The translations under genes were made by a program, and so were the position numbers. Positions 44,978 through 54,160 of a stretch of 64,000 nucleotides of DNA are shown one piece after another. The first letter of the stretch is position 1; each line of letters starts with the position of its first letter. This DNA comes from Thalassotalea marina (lineage in GTDB: Bacteria; Pseudomonadota; Gammaproteobacteria; Enterobacterales; Alteromonadaceae). The notes beneath the pieces were generated by a model. That model was not told where the DNA came from and did not search any database. It saw only the letters and a program-made list of their open reading frames with translations. The DNA lies in NCBI RefSeq assembly GCF_014656435.1, contig NZ_BNCK01000004.1, positions 372,001 to 436,000 on the forward strand, in the 5' to 3' direction.

Positions 44978-45003
44978 GAAAACAGGCGGTATCTTACCGC
45001 CTG
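44978..45003 (-). terminator. Terminator-like hairpin between acpP and fabF
   Basis: CAGGCGGTA / TACCGCCTG with a 3-nt loop followed by TTTTCTTT on the minus strand, 11 bases past the acpP stop. It would let acpP be made in excess of fabF. Confidence 0.8.
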
Positions 45004-45014
45004 ATTCATTACAA

Positions 45015-45248
45015 TTACTGATTAGCAGTAATGTAATCGATCGCTGCTTGAACAGTTGTAATTTTTTCTGCTTCTTCGTCAGGGATCTCAGTATCAAATT
45101 CTTCTTCCAACGCCATTACTAATTCTACTGTGTCTAGTGAATCAGCGCCTAAGTCGTCAACGAAAGAAGCTTCAACTTTTACTTCATCTTCGCTTACACC
45201 TAATTGCTCAACAGTAATTTTTTTTACGCGTTCTTCGATAGTACTCAT
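45015..45248 (-). CDS. acpP: Acyl carrier protein
   Basis: 77 residues, strongly acidic. The phosphopantetheine attachment site is Ser37 in [10 protein letters not shown]. The N terminus [18 protein letters not shown] and the C-terminal [20 protein letters not shown] follow E. coli AcpP almost throughout. It carries growing acyl chains for the Fab enzymes, PlsX and lipid A synthesis. It has a promoter of its own in the 168-base gap after fabG and a terminator before fabF. Confidence 0.99.
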   Translation of the reverse strand: MSTIEERVKKITVEQLGVSEDEVKVEASFVDDLGADSLDTVELVMALEEEFDTEIPDEEAEKITTVQAAIDYITANQ

Positions 45249-45293
45249 TTTTTTTCCTTTAGTAGAAAATACAATTTTTACAAAATTGCGTGT

Positions 45294-45322
45294 AGTGTAT
45301 TCGCCAACAGGCAGGCTTGCAA
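45294..45322 (-). promoter_or_regulatory. Putative sigma70 promoter of acpP
   Basis: Minus-strand TTGCAA (45317-45322) and TACACT (45294-45299) with a 17-base spacer. The predicted start is about 40 bases before the acpP ATG. Confidence 0.5.
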
Positions 45323-45342
45323 GCTAATCATCTTGCTTTTAG

Positions 45343-45359
45343 TTCTGGTCTAACCTGTT
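45343..45359 (+). promoter_or_regulatory. FadR-like site upstream of acpP
   Basis: TTCTGGTCTAACCTGTT; from the third base it differs at one position from CTGGTC-N-GACCTGTT, a FadR-type sequence. It is centred about 64 bases upstream of the predicted acpP transcription start, a plausible activator position. Assignment is by eye. Confidence 0.5.
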
Positions 45360-45416
45360 GACAGTTGTTCTATTATCCTTATTTAACTCAATTTATCAAT
45401 AATTTAATAAACTGAA

Positions 45417-46151
45417 CTAAACCATATACATGCCACCATTAACATGCAATGTTTCACCAGTAATGTAGCCTGCGGCATCAGAAGCTAAAAATGCTACTGA
45501 TTTTGCAATCTCTTCTGGCTTACCTAAACGGTTTGCTGGTACTTGTGAAAAAATACCTTCTTTTTGCTCATCTGTTAATGACTGTGTCATATCAGTGTCA
45601 ATAAAACCTGGAGCTACAGTATTTACCGTAATACCACGAGATGCAACTTCGCGTGCTAGCGATTTAGTAAAACCTATTAAACCAGCTTTTGCTGTCGCAT
45701 AGTTGACTTGACCCGCATTGCCCATTGTACCAACAACAGAGCCAATGTTAATAATACGACCATGGCGCTTTTTCATCATGCTACGCATCACTGCTTTACT
45801 GATTTTGTATACTGATGATAAGTTGGTATCAATGATGTCGTTCCACTCGTCATCTTTCATACGCATAAATAGATTGTCACGCGTGATGCCAGCGTTGTTA
45901 ATAAGAATATCAACGGCACCATGATTATCTTTAATGTATGCAAACAACGCTTCAATTGAGGCATCGTCAGTTACGTTTAGTACTTGTCCTTGGCCTTGGC
46001 CTAAATATTCGCTTATTTTTTCAGCGCCGTGTTCTGATGTTGCAGTCCCAATAACTGTAGCGCCTAATTCTTTGAGTTGCTCTGCAATTGCTCTACCGAT
46101 ACCTCGGCTGGCGCCAGTAACTAACGCGACTTGACCTTCTAAAGAGAACAT
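45417..46151 (-). CDS. fabG: 3-oxoacyl-ACP reductase FabG
   Basis: 244 residues, short-chain dehydrogenase; NADPH-dependent first reduction in each elongation cycle. Cofactor motif TGASRGIGRA (about 12-21), NNAG, and the catalytic Ser-Tyr-Lys set in NIGSVVG / VNYATAKAG. Length and sequence match E. coli FabG closely. 8 bases after fabD. Confidence 0.97.
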   Translation of the reverse strand: MFSLEGQVALVTGASRGIGRAIAEQLKELGATVIGTATSEHGAEKISEYLGQGQGQVLNVTDDASIEALFAYIKDNHGAVDILINNAGITRDNLFMRMKDDEWNDIIDTNLSSVYKISKAVMRSMMKKRHGRIINIGSVVGTMGNAGQVNYATAKAGLIGFTKSLAREVASRGITVNTVAPGFIDTDMTQSLTDEQKEGIFSQVPANRLGKPEEIAKSVAFLASDAAGYITGETLHVNGGMYMV

Positions 46152-46159
46152 AAATATTC

Positions 46160-47095
46160 CTATTTAACTAATGAGATTGCTTGTTCTAACGACGCATTGT
46201 CATTAACTGAAGTACAAGCAATTGATTTATTAATTCTTTTAACTAGCCCTTGCAATACTTTACCAGGACCTACTTCTAATGCTGTGTCTACACCATCAGC
46301 TGCAAGCTTTTCGATGGTTTCTGTCCAACGTACTGGACTATATAATTGTCTTATTAATGCATTTTTGATTGCTGTAACGTCTGATTCTATAGCTACGTCT
46401 ACATTATTTACCACTGAGATACTTGGTGAATTAAACGTTACGTTGTTAAACTCCTCAGCTAATTTATCTGCAGCATCTTTCATCAAAGCGCAATGTGACG
46501 GCACACTTACCGGCAAAGGTAATACTCGTTTAGCACCAGCTTCTTTACATAACTCCCCTGCGCGTTCAACCGCTTCTTTGTTACCAGCGATAACCACTTG
46601 ACCTGGAGAGTTAAAGTTTACAGCAGATACTACCTGCTCACCTTTTGCTTGTGCACATGCTTGAATAATTTTGTCATCTTCTAAGCCGATTACCGCTGCC
46701 ATAGCACCCACACCTTCTGGTACCGAGGCTTGCATAAATTCACCACGTTTTTCTACGAGCTTCACACCGTCAGCTAATGATAATACTCCAGCGCAAACCA
46801 ATGCAGAGTATTCACCTAAGCTATGTCCAGCAATGACACTTGGGATAGCCGAAGAGTTTTCATTCAATAAACGCCACAGTGCAACGCTGGCCGTTAACAA
46901 AGCAGGTTGAGTGTGATTTGTTTGGTTAAGCTTCTCTGCTGGCCCTTCAGAGACTAGTTGCCATAGGTCATAGCCTAATGCGTCTGAAGCTTCCTTAAAG
47001 GTTGATTGTACAACGTCGTTATCAGCGAAGTCGTTTAACATACCAACAGCTTGAGAACCTTGGCCTGGAAAAATAAAAGCGAGATTATTTTGCAT
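46160..47095 (-). CDS. fabD: Malonyl-CoA:ACP transacylase FabD
   Basis: 311 residues. Loads malonyl groups onto ACP. FIFPGQGSQ at the N terminus, nucleophile in GHSLGEYSAL (Ser about 92), Arg region (EKRGEFMQ) and His in VPSHCALM (about 200). It comes directly after plsX with a 53-base gap, where many relatives have fabH between the two. Confidence 0.97.
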   Translation of the reverse strand: MQNNLAFIFPGQGSQAVGMLNDFADNDVVQSTFKEASDALGYDLWQLVSEGPAEKLNQTNHTQPALLTASVALWRLLNENSSAIPSVIAGHSLGEYSALVCAGVLSLADGVKLVEKRGEFMQASVPEGVGAMAAVIGLEDDKIIQACAQAKGEQVVSAVNFNSPGQVVIAGNKEAVERAGELCKEAGAKRVLPLPVSVPSHCALMKDAADKLAEEFNNVTFNSPSISVVNNVDVAIESDVTAIKNALIRQLYSPVRWTETIEKLAADGVDTALEVGPGKVLQGLVKRINKSIACTSVNDNASLEQAISLVK

Positions 47096-47148
47096 AGAGT
47101 TACCTATTTTAAGTGTTTTATACTCTTGTATAACACTGTCTATTGTTT

Positions 47149-48183
47149 TTAACTTAAGTGGGTGCCACTTAACCCTTGTTCAAGTTTTTTTGTTATTTTT
47201 TCTGGTACTTGACGTTCAACTTCTTTTGCTGCTTCAAAAATTGCATTGGTAAAAGCGCTAATGCCAGCATTACCGTGACTCTTGATCACAATACCGCGCA
47301 ATCCTATCAAACTTGCGCCGTTATACTGGTCGGGGTTCAAGGGTTTAAATAGCTTTTTTAAAGAAGGATACAAAATTCTGCCGAATATTCGGGCAAAAAA
47401 GTGTCGAGACAGCACTTCTTTCATTCGTTTGTATACTAAGCGTGCAACGCCTTCGCAGGTTTTTAACGCGACATTACCAACAAAGCCATCACAAACAATC
47501 ACATCTGCTTTATTGGTAAAAATATCATTCCCTTCAATAAACCCTATGTAATTAACCTCCGGGTTTTCTGCAAGATGTGTTGCCGCCATCTTAATATGAT
47601 CACTTCCTTTTATGTCTTCTTCACCCATGTTCAATAAAGCCACTCTGGGGCGTTCTATTGCGTCGACCTGTTCAGCCATTACCGATCCCATCACACCAAA
47701 CTGGTACAAGACATTTGAGTCACAAAAAACATTGGCCCCCAAGTCCAGCATAAATACGTGTTTGTTTTTATCGTGTGTAGGTAAAGAAGAAATCAGCGCA
47801 GGACGTTCAACACCGGGAAGTGTTTTAAGTACAAAATGTGCAGTCGCAAACAGTGCGCCTGTATTTCCAGCGCTAACGCATGCGTCGGCTTGTCCAGCCT
47901 GCACAAGATCTAATGCTCGACGCATAGATGAATTTTTCTTGTTTCTTAAAGCGACACTTGGTTTTTCATCCATAGAAACCACATCAGTTGTAGGTTCGAT
48001 AGAAATACGAGGATGGTCAAGCTGTTGCTTGTCTTGAAGAAATTTTGATATAGAAGATTGGTCACCACATAAAATCAGCTTGAGGCTAGCAGATTTGTTT
48101 ATGGCGCGAAGTGCTGCAGGTAATGTTACAAGGGGGCCTAAATCGCCCCCCATAACATCTATCGCGATGGTAATATCGCTCAA
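47149..48183 (-). CDS. plsX: Phosphate acyltransferase PlsX
   Basis: 344 residues, peripheral membrane enzyme. It makes acyl-phosphate from acyl-ACP for PlsY, the first acylation of phospholipid synthesis. DVMGGDLGP at the N terminus, SAGNTGAL (about 100), DLGAN, GNDIFTNKADVIVCDGFVGNV and the late NAGISAFTNAI block are family signatures. It lies 13 bases after rpmF in the conserved yceD-rpmF-plsX order. Confidence 0.96.
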   Translation of the reverse strand: MSDITIAIDVMGGDLGPLVTLPAALRAINKSASLKLILCGDQSSISKFLQDKQQLDHPRISIEPTTDVVSMDEKPSVALRNKKNSSMRRALDLVQAGQADACVSAGNTGALFATAHFVLKTLPGVERPALISSLPTHDKNKHVFMLDLGANVFCDSNVLYQFGVMGSVMAEQVDAIERPRVALLNMGEEDIKGSDHIKMAATHLAENPEVNYIGFIEGNDIFTNKADVIVCDGFVGNVALKTCEGVARLVYKRMKEVLSRHFFARIFGRILYPSLKKLFKPLNPDQYNGASLIGLRGIVIKSHGNAGISAFTNAIFEAAKEVERQVPEKITKKLEQGLSGTHLS

Positions 48184-48196
48184 AGGAAGTTCTCGC

Positions 48197-48367
48197 TTAT
48201 TTAGCGATTACTTTTTCACCTTTGTAGAAACCATCAGCTGTCACATGGTGACGACGATGCGTTTCACCTGATACTGGATCTACTGATAAGTTCTCTGCTG
48301 TCAATGCGTCATGTGAACGGCGCATGCCACGTCTAGCGCGAGACTTTTTGCTCTTTTGAACTGCCAT
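48197..48367 (-). CDS. rpmF: 50S ribosomal protein L32
   Basis: 56 residues, read by eye from the minus strand. It begins [20 protein letters not shown] and ends [11 protein letters not shown]. Basic, as expected for L32; the zinc-binding cysteines found in some bacteria are absent, as in E. coli. It lies between yceD (24 bases) and plsX, the standard gammaproteobacterial order, and probably couples ribosome and lipid synthesis. Confidence 0.98.
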   Translation of the reverse strand: MAVQKSKKSRARRGMRRSHDALTAENLSVDPVSGETHRRHHVTADGFYKGEKVIAK

Positions 48368-48391
48368 TGCCTAACTCCTAAAATCGGTTGT

Positions 48392-48904
48392 TTACTTAAG
48401 TTTTTTCAATACGTCAAATGGATTCGGTTTTTCATGCTCTTCAGGCAATTGACCCCAAACGCTGTCAGCTGGCGACTGACATTGTTCAAGTTCGTGCCTT
48501 GGGATTAACGGAATAGCAAGCAAAAGCTCGTTCTCCACTAATTCACGCAAGTCGACTTCACCATTTTCATCTAATTCAATTGCGTCATAATATGACGGCA
48601 AATCTTCAGCAGCATCCTGATTTTTCACTGGGCTAAACGAAAATTCAAAATCCAGTGTGGTTTCAAAAGGCTCAGTACACCGCTGACATGCTAGTGAAAC
48701 GTTTAACGACCCCTGCCCGTTTATTACAACTAAGCCTAGCTCGTCAACACCAAAATTGACACTAACATTAACCTGCTGAGCGCAGCTTTCGCATGCCTCG
48801 AGCAACCTATTCATTTCCGACACCTCAAAAAACCCGTCACAGACCAAGCGGCGCTGTGCACTTTTATATGGATCAATTGTTATCGGAAGTTTCAGATTCT
48901 GCAT
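48392..48904 (-). CDS. yceD: YceD/DUF177 family protein (23S rRNA accumulation protein)
   Basis: 170 residues. It has two CxxC pairs (CESCAQ about 35-40, CQRCTEP about 68-73) in the DUF177 arrangement, then the acidic YDAIELDENGEVDLRELVENELLLAIPLIP segment. YceD homologues are needed for normal 23S rRNA levels in E. coli and plants. First gene of the yceD-rpmF-plsX-fab run and divergent from maf. Confidence 0.92.
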   Translation of the reverse strand: MQNLKLPITIDPYKSAQRRLVCDGFFEVSEMNRLLEACESCAQQVNVSVNFGVDELGLVVINGQGSLNVSLACQRCTEPFETTLDFEFSFSPVKNQDAAEDLPSYYDAIELDENGEVDLRELVENELLLAIPLIPRHELEQCQSPADSVWGQLPEEHEKPNPFDVLKKLK

Positions 48905-49022
48905 AAGGCGCGCATGATATAGTCGTTCAGCCCCTGTGTCAAAAGAAAATTATCGAAAATGATTTAAAAAACCTATATCGACCTTATATTAGCAGAAACC
49001 GTTTATTTTTTGAGTCATTTAA

Positions 49023-49619
49023 ATGAAATCTCTTGTCTTGGGTTCTACCTCTCCTTTTCGCCGATCTATATTGGAAAAACTACAATTACCTTTTCTGTGT
49101 GATAAGCCTGATGTTGACGAAACGCCAAAAGAAGGTGAAACCGCCATTGAACTGGTAGAACGTTTAGCGATTGAAAAAGCAAAAAGTGTCGCAGCTAAAC
49201 ATCAAAATGCGCTGGTAATAGGTTCAGACCAAGTTGCTTTATGTGAAAACAAAATTCTAGGCAAACCACACACACAGGAAAATGCTATCAAGCAATTAAT
49301 GAGTTTTAGTGGCAAATGCGTCACTTTTTATACGGGCCTATGTGTTATCGATGCAGATTCTTCAGAGCATTACTCTTTAGTTGAACCTTTTCACGTACAT
49401 TTTAAAACACTAGATGTAGACGATGTAAAACAATACGTGGAGATTGAACAACCTCTAAACTGCGCTGGTAGCTTTAAAAGTGAGGGATTAGGTATATGTT
49501 TATTCGAAAAGCTCGAAGGTGATGACCCTAACGCGCTTATTGGTCTTCCATTAATCAAATTGATTCATTTACTAGAAAAACATCACCTACATGTTTTATC
49601 AGCATTAAAACATCTATAA
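49023..49619 (+). CDS. yceF: Maf family nucleoside triphosphate pyrophosphatase (YceF type)
   Basis: 198 residues. LGSTSPFRRSILEKL at the N terminus (substrate-binding SxSPxR), DVDETP, GSDQVALCENKILGKPHT and CAGSFKSEGLG are the Maf signatures. The YceF branch hydrolyses m7GTP, which would clear modified nucleotides. The divergent position next to yceD is as in E. coli and supports the subgroup call. Confidence 0.92.
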   Translation: MKSLVLGSTSPFRRSILEKLQLPFLCDKPDVDETPKEGETAIELVERLAIEKAKSVAAKHQNALVIGSDQVALCENKILGKPHTQENAIKQLMSFSGKCVTFYTGLCVIDADSSEHYSLVEPFHVHFKTLDVDDVKQYVEIEQPLNCAGSFKSEGLGICLFEKLEGDDPNALIGLPLIKLIHLLEKHHLHVLSALKHL

Positions 49620-49621
49620 GC

Positions 49622-49648
49622 AAAAAGGAGCCAATGGCTCCTTTTTTT
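49622..49648. terminator. Bidirectional terminator between maf and pyrF
   Basis: AAAAAGGAGCC / GGCTCCTTTTT with a 3-nt loop and T runs usable on both strands. It overlaps the pyrF stop codon, so the two convergent genes share it. Confidence 0.88.
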
Positions 49649-50342
49649 AGGCGATTGATGAGTTAATAGCTTTTAGCACATCAATTGGTGATCGGGCTTT
49701 AGTAATTGGCCTACCAATAACTAAGTAATCAACACCATCGGCAACTGCCTGCTCTGGAGTGACAATACGCTGTTGATCATCAGAGGCACTACCAGCTGGT
49801 CTAATTCCAGGAGTAATTAACTTAAAGTCTTGCCCTAGTCTCTCTTTTAGCAACTTAGCTTCTTGTGCAGAACATACCACGCCATCCAACCCAGCTTGTT
49901 TTGTTAAGTTAGCTAGATAATTAACTTGTTCTGCTGGTGTTTTATCAATACCGAGTGTTTGTAAATCTTGTTCACTCATACTAGTTAACACCGTTACCGC
50001 GATAAGTAGAGGAGCTTTATCACCATAGGGCAATAATGCTTCTTTCGCTTTTTGCATCATAGCTAAACCACCTGACGCATGTACATTAACCATCCAAACA
50101 CCTAATTCAGCCGCAGCTGTAACAGCTTTTGCCACCGTATTTGGGATATCATGAAATTTAAGATCTAAGAATACGTCAAAGCCTTTTGCAACGAGTTCTT
50201 TAACAAACTCTGGTCCAAAATAGGTAAACATTTCCTTTCCTACTTTTAGACGACATTCTTTTGGGTCTATGCTATCAACAAACGCTAAGGCATCTGCTTT
50301 ATTATCAAAATCTAGTGCAACAACAACTTTTGCATCGCTCAT
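49647..50342 (-). CDS. pyrF: Orotidine 5'-phosphate decarboxylase
   Basis: 231 residues, TIM barrel; last step of UMP synthesis. Catalytic [11 protein letters not shown] (Lys/Asp set, about 60-70), [14 protein letters not shown] and [10 protein letters not shown] phosphate-binding loops are present. It follows lapB on the minus strand, separated by 173 bases. The lapA-lapB-pyrF order is the usual one in gammaproteobacteria. Confidence 0.97.
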   Translation of the reverse strand: MSDAKVVVALDFDNKADALAFVDSIDPKECRLKVGKEMFTYFGPEFVKELVAKGFDVFLDLKFHDIPNTVAKAVTAAAELGVWMVNVHASGGLAMMQKAKEALLPYGDKAPLLIAVTVLTSMSEQDLQTLGIDKTPAEQVNYLANLTKQAGLDGVVCSAQEAKLLKERLGQDFKLITPGIRPAGSASDDQQRIVTPEQAVADGVDYLVIGRPITKARSPIDVLKAINSSIA

Positions 50343-50515
50343 AGAATTATCCTTTAAGTAAACTTGCGCGCTATTTTACAGCAAAAGCACAAATATAAAA
50401 AACCGCTTTAGTAAACAATGCTGTATTAATTGATAAATGAAGCTAACAGAAAGAAACAAGCTCATTGTTAGCAACGAAATTTAGAAAAGTGTTAAAAGAG
50501 AGGTCAAGCAGGAGG

Positions 50516-51685
50516 TTACTCCCCTTCTAAACCTCTTACAGGTTTAAGCTGTTCCCAATCATGACAGGATGGGCAAGACCAATAATGTGTACTGGAATTA
50601 AAACCACAAGTTCTGCAGTTATAACGTTGTTTCACATTGATGTATGCAGATACAAGCTGTTTTATCATCTCCAACGTTTCATGTTCTTTGTTATCTGGCT
50701 GGTTAGCCATTTGCATTTTAATAAAGTGTTTAAAGCCTTTAATAGTGGGCCTTCTTTTCAGTGCAGATAACATGTAGTCATGCGCTTTTATTGGCCCGTG
50801 TTTTTTAGCTAAATACTCTAAATATTTAATCAAAGCACTGGCTCCGCCCGTTTCGTCATAAACTTTTTTAATAAAGCTAGCAAACTCATCTTGTGCATCT
50901 AACGCTAAATAACACTTCTCCATCTGATCAATAACATCAGGGAAAAACTCTGAGTCTTGGCCATAAATCGCCTTATAACATTGACAAGCTTCGTTATACT
51001 GCTGATGATTTTCATAAATTTTGGCTAGTAACCAATTAGAGCGACAAGAATTAGGGTCGCATTTCAATGCTTCTTCAAGTAACTCCACAACTTCGATAAA
51101 CTCATCCTTCTCAAGCGCAATAGTGGCGAGTTCACAATAAAAATTAGCCAATATATGCAGCAGTTTTTTATCTTTACTTTTTACGATGACTTTTTTAAGC
51201 GCAATGCCTTGCTGCCAATCATTAGTTGATTGGTATATCTGCAAAAGGAATGTTAACGATTTTAACCCAAATACCTTTGACTTTAGCAAGCTATCAAACA
51301 TTGACTCCGCTCTATCGTACAAACCTGCACTTAAAAAGTCTTTTCCAAGTTCAAAGGCTGCTTGTTGTTTAGCTTTAGTCGGTAAATGTTTTTGACGGAC
51401 TAAGTGTTCATGCACTTTTAATGCACGGTCTAACTCACCACGTTTTCTGAAAAGATTAGCCATAGCAAAATGCGCTTCAACAGTATCATCTTCCAGTGTT
51501 AAGGTTTCAAGCAGGTAATCAATGGCTTTATCTTGTTGATTAGATAATAGATAGTTTAAGCCAGTCGAGTACTTAATCGATAAATCTTGTTTGGCTGAGT
51601 GCTGGCTTTGTTTAACGCTATTGCGCCCCATAAACCAACCATATCCCATGGCAACAGGTAACAATAGAAAAAGAAGTTCTAGCAT
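50516..51685 (-). CDS. lapB: LPS assembly regulator LapB (YciM)
   Basis: 389 residues. An N-terminal membrane helix (about 1-18) is followed by repeated TPR units through the protein. It ends with a rubredoxin-type metal site at the C terminus: CRTCGF...CPSCHDW. LapB links LPS synthesis to FtsH-mediated turnover of LpxC. Preceded by lapA with a 10-base gap and followed by pyrF. Confidence 0.95.
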   Translation of the reverse strand: MLELLFLLLPVAMGYGWFMGRNSVKQSQHSAKQDLSIKYSTGLNYLLSNQQDKAIDYLLETLTLEDDTVEAHFAMANLFRKRGELDRALKVHEHLVRQKHLPTKAKQQAAFELGKDFLSAGLYDRAESMFDSLLKSKVFGLKSLTFLLQIYQSTNDWQQGIALKKVIVKSKDKKLLHILANFYCELATIALEKDEFIEVVELLEEALKCDPNSCRSNWLLAKIYENHQQYNEACQCYKAIYGQDSEFFPDVIDQMEKCYLALDAQDEFASFIKKVYDETGGASALIKYLEYLAKKHGPIKAHDYMLSALKRRPTIKGFKHFIKMQMANQPDNKEHETLEMIKQLVSAYINVKQRYNCRTCGFNSSTHYWSCPSCHDWEQLKPVRGLEGE

Positions 51686-51695
51686 AAAATCGTTA

Positions 51696-51938
51696 TTATT
51701 TTACATCTTCAGGCAACTGCTTGCGTTTTTTGAACGACGCTCTCAGTTTCCACAATAATGCAAATAATAACCCTAATATTACCCCTAAGCTAGTAAATAA
51801 ACTGACGGCTGCCGCTACGGTCAGTTCAGTTTTAGCCACCATATAGTTAAGCGTAATAACCTGATTATTTTGACTTCCAAAAATAAACGCTATTGCGATC
51901 AAAATGAAAATTGTCACTAATGTTAAATATGCGCGCAC
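51696..51938 (-). CDS. lapA: LapA (DUF1049) small inner-membrane protein
   Basis: 80 residues with two membrane helices (about 4-20 and 42-64) and a basic C-terminal tail (KLRASFKKRKQLPEDVK). FIFGSQNNQVITLNYMVAKTEL between them is the DUF1049/LapA signature. It acts with LapB in LPS assembly. It comes after the ihfB terminator and directly before lapB. Confidence 0.9.
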   Translation of the reverse strand: MRAYLTLVTIFILIAIAFIFGSQNNQVITLNYMVAKTELTVAAAVSLFTSLGVILGLLFALLWKLRASFKKRKQLPEDVK

Positions 51939-51978
51939 TGAAAATTAACCCTTTTAAAAACAATAAGCACATTAAAAC

Positions 51979-52008
51979 AAAAACGGCATGCCAAAGCATG
52001 CCGTTTTT
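51979..52008 (-). terminator. Intrinsic terminator after ihfB
   Basis: AAAAACGGCATGC / GCATGCCGTTTTT with a 4-nt loop and A/T runs on both sides. It separates ihfB from lapA. Confidence 0.88.
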
Positions 52009-52022
52009 AAAAATATTTTTTA

Positions 52023-52310
52023 TTACGCGATTGCCGCATTGACACGTTCACGTAATTCCTTACCAGGCTTGAAGTGTGGAACATATTTACCAGCAAGTTC
52101 TACTGAGTCGCCAGTTTTAGGGTTCCTACCAACGCGTGGTGCGCGATAATGCAATGAGAAACTACCAAAGCCTCTAATTTCTATACGTTCACCTTTTGAC
52201 AAGGTTTGCGCCATCATTTCAAGTATTTCTTTAATAGCAAATTCAACATCTTTTGCAGACAAGTGATCTAATTTATCTGCTAATCTTTCAATGAGTTCTG
52301 ATTTGGTCAT
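52023..52310 (-). CDS. ihfB: Integration host factor beta subunit
   Basis: 95 residues. [13 protein letters not shown] at the start and the DNA-bending arm [24 protein letters not shown] followed by [17 protein letters not shown] are typical of IhfB. It forms the DNA-bending IHF heterodimer with IhfA. It follows rpsA by 76 bases; the rpsA-ihfB pair is classical. Confidence 0.98.
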   Translation of the reverse strand: MTKSELIERLADKLDHLSAKDVEFAIKEILEMMAQTLSKGERIEIRGFGSFSLHYRAPRVGRNPKTGDSVELAGKYVPHFKPGKELRERVNAAIA

Positions 52311-52386
52311 CCGACCCTCCAGTGTTCATCCAGCATCACGACAATGGTTTAAGTAAGGAGAGTTAAACTCTCCCTACCACCTCTAA

Positions 52387-54048
52387 TTAGCTTTTAGCGT
52401 TTTTAAACGCTTCAGCCATAGCACTTAAACCAGTATCTTCTGTTTGGTTAAGGCTTTCAATTGCTTCACGCTCGTCTGCTTGGTCTTTAGCTTTGATTGA
52501 TAAGCTGATAGTACGGTTCTTACGGTCAACACCCATGAACTTAGTTTCAACATCATCACCAACAGACAATTCAGTAGTTGCATCTTCGATACGGTCACGT
52601 GAAATGTCAGAAACGCGTAAGTAACCTTCTACGCCTTCTGCTAATTCAACTTTAGCACCTTTCGCGTCAACTTCAACTACTTTACCTGTAACAATAGCAC
52701 CTTTTTTGTTATCTGTCAGATACATATTGAAAGGATCGTCTTCAGTTTGCTTAACACCTAAAGAGATACGCTCGCGCTCTGGGTCAACTTGTAATACAAC
52801 AGCTGAGATCTCATCGCCTTTCTTGTATTCACGAACAGCTTCTTCACCGCCATTCCAAGAAATGTCAGATAAGTGAACAAGACCGTCAATGCCACCGTCA
52901 AGACCGATGAAGATACCGAAGTCAGTGATTGACTTGATCTTACCAGAAACTTTGTCGCCTTTGCTGAAGTTCTTAGCAAACTCTTCCCATGGATTTGGAA
53001 CGCATTGCTTAAGGCCAAGAGAAATACGACGACGTTCTTCGTCAATTTCAAGAACCATAACTTCAACAGTATCACCTAAGTTAACAACTTTAGATGGGTG
53101 GATGTTTTTGTTTGTCCAATCCATTTCAGAAACGTGAACAAGACCTTCAACGCCTTCTTGGATCTCAACAAAACAACCGTAGTCAGTTAAGTTTGTAACC
53201 CGACCAGAAAGCTTAGAACCTTCTGGGTAACGGTTAGCGATAGCTACCCATGGATCTTCGCCTAACTGCTTCATACCTAATGAAACACGAGTGCGTTCAC
53301 GGTCAAACTTCAATACTTTAACTTGGATCTCGTCACCAACATTTACGATTTCACTTGGGTGTTTAACACGCTTCCAAGCCATATCTGTGATGTGTAGAAG
53401 ACCATCGATACCACCTAAGTCTACGAATGCACCGTAGTCAGTAAGGTTCTTAACGATACCTTTAACTTCCATGCCTTCAGCTAGAGACTCAAGAAGTGCA
53501 TCACGTTCTACGCTGCTTTCTGATTCGATAACAGCACGACGAGAAACAACAACGTTATTACGCTTTTGATCAAGCTTAATAACTTTGAATTCTAAATCTT
53601 TACCTTCAAGGTGAGCAGTGTCGCGAACTGGGCGAACGTCTACTAATGAACCCGGTAAGAAAGCACGAATGTTGCTAACTTCAACCGTGAAACCACCTTT
53701 AACTTTACCGTTAATAACACCGATAACAGTTTCTTTTTCTTCGTAAGCTTTTTCAAGAACTTGCCAAGCTTCGTGACGTTTTGCTTTTTCACGAGAAAGT
53801 ACAGTTTCACCGAAACCGTCATCTGTTGCATCTAGTGCTACATCAATTTCGTCACCAACATTGATTTCAACTTCACCAGCTGAGTTTTTGAATTGGTCAA
53901 TTGAGATAACAGATTCAGATTTAAGGCCAGCATCAACTAAAACGTTGTCTTTGCTGATTGCTACGACAGTACCCTTGATGATTGAACCAGGGCGTGTTTC
54001 GATTTCTTTTAAACTTTCTTCAAAAAGTTGTGCAAAATTTTCAGTCAT
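52387..54048 (-). CDS. rpsA: 30S ribosomal protein S1
   Basis: 553 residues from ATG 54048 ([13 protein letters not shown]), which matches the E. coli start; a 16-residue upstream extension is not used. Six S1/OB domains are seen with recurring [42 protein letters not shown] and [22 protein letters not shown] segments. No good Shine-Dalgarno precedes the start, which also holds for E. coli rpsA and fits its autogenous control. It lies between cmk and ihfB. Confidence 0.98.
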   Translation of the reverse strand: MTENFAQLFEESLKEIETRPGSIIKGTVVAISKDNVLVDAGLKSESVISIDQFKNSAGEVEINVGDEIDVALDATDDGFGETVLSREKAKRHEAWQVLEKAYEEKETVIGVINGKVKGGFTVEVSNIRAFLPGSLVDVRPVRDTAHLEGKDLEFKVIKLDQKRNNVVVSRRAVIESESSVERDALLESLAEGMEVKGIVKNLTDYGAFVDLGGIDGLLHITDMAWKRVKHPSEIVNVGDEIQVKVLKFDRERTRVSLGMKQLGEDPWVAIANRYPEGSKLSGRVTNLTDYGCFVEIQEGVEGLVHVSEMDWTNKNIHPSKVVNLGDTVEVMVLEIDEERRRISLGLKQCVPNPWEEFAKNFSKGDKVSGKIKSITDFGIFIGLDGGIDGLVHLSDISWNGGEEAVREYKKGDEISAVVLQVDPERERISLGVKQTEDDPFNMYLTDNKKGAIVTGKVVEVDAKGAKVELAEGVEGYLRVSDISRDRIEDATTELSVGDDVETKFMGVDRKNRTISLSIKAKDQADEREAIESLNQTEDTGLSAMAEAFKNAKS

Positions 54049-54160
54049 GTTATGTATATGAACTCTAAAGTTATCCAATCCACTTGCATGTGTCATGGGG
54101 TTATTAATAAAGCCTCCAGCATCCGTACTTCAAGGCATCTAAGTTTTTAGGTACTAAATA

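Noticed and set aside
45272-45288. CAATTTT/AAAATTG palindrome in the acpP leader
   Set aside because: Low-complexity A/T palindrome downstream of the promoter; too weak to claim as an operator.
47612-48037. 141-codon plus-strand frame inside plsX
   Set aside because: Antisense shadow; plsX matches its family over the full length.
50442-50472. GCTAACA/TGTTAGC inverted repeat after lapB
   Set aside because: Short stem with a 17-base loop and no T run; not convincing as a terminator.
54049-54096. 16-residue extension of ribosomal protein S1
   Set aside because: The conserved family start is [13 protein letters not shown] at 54048.
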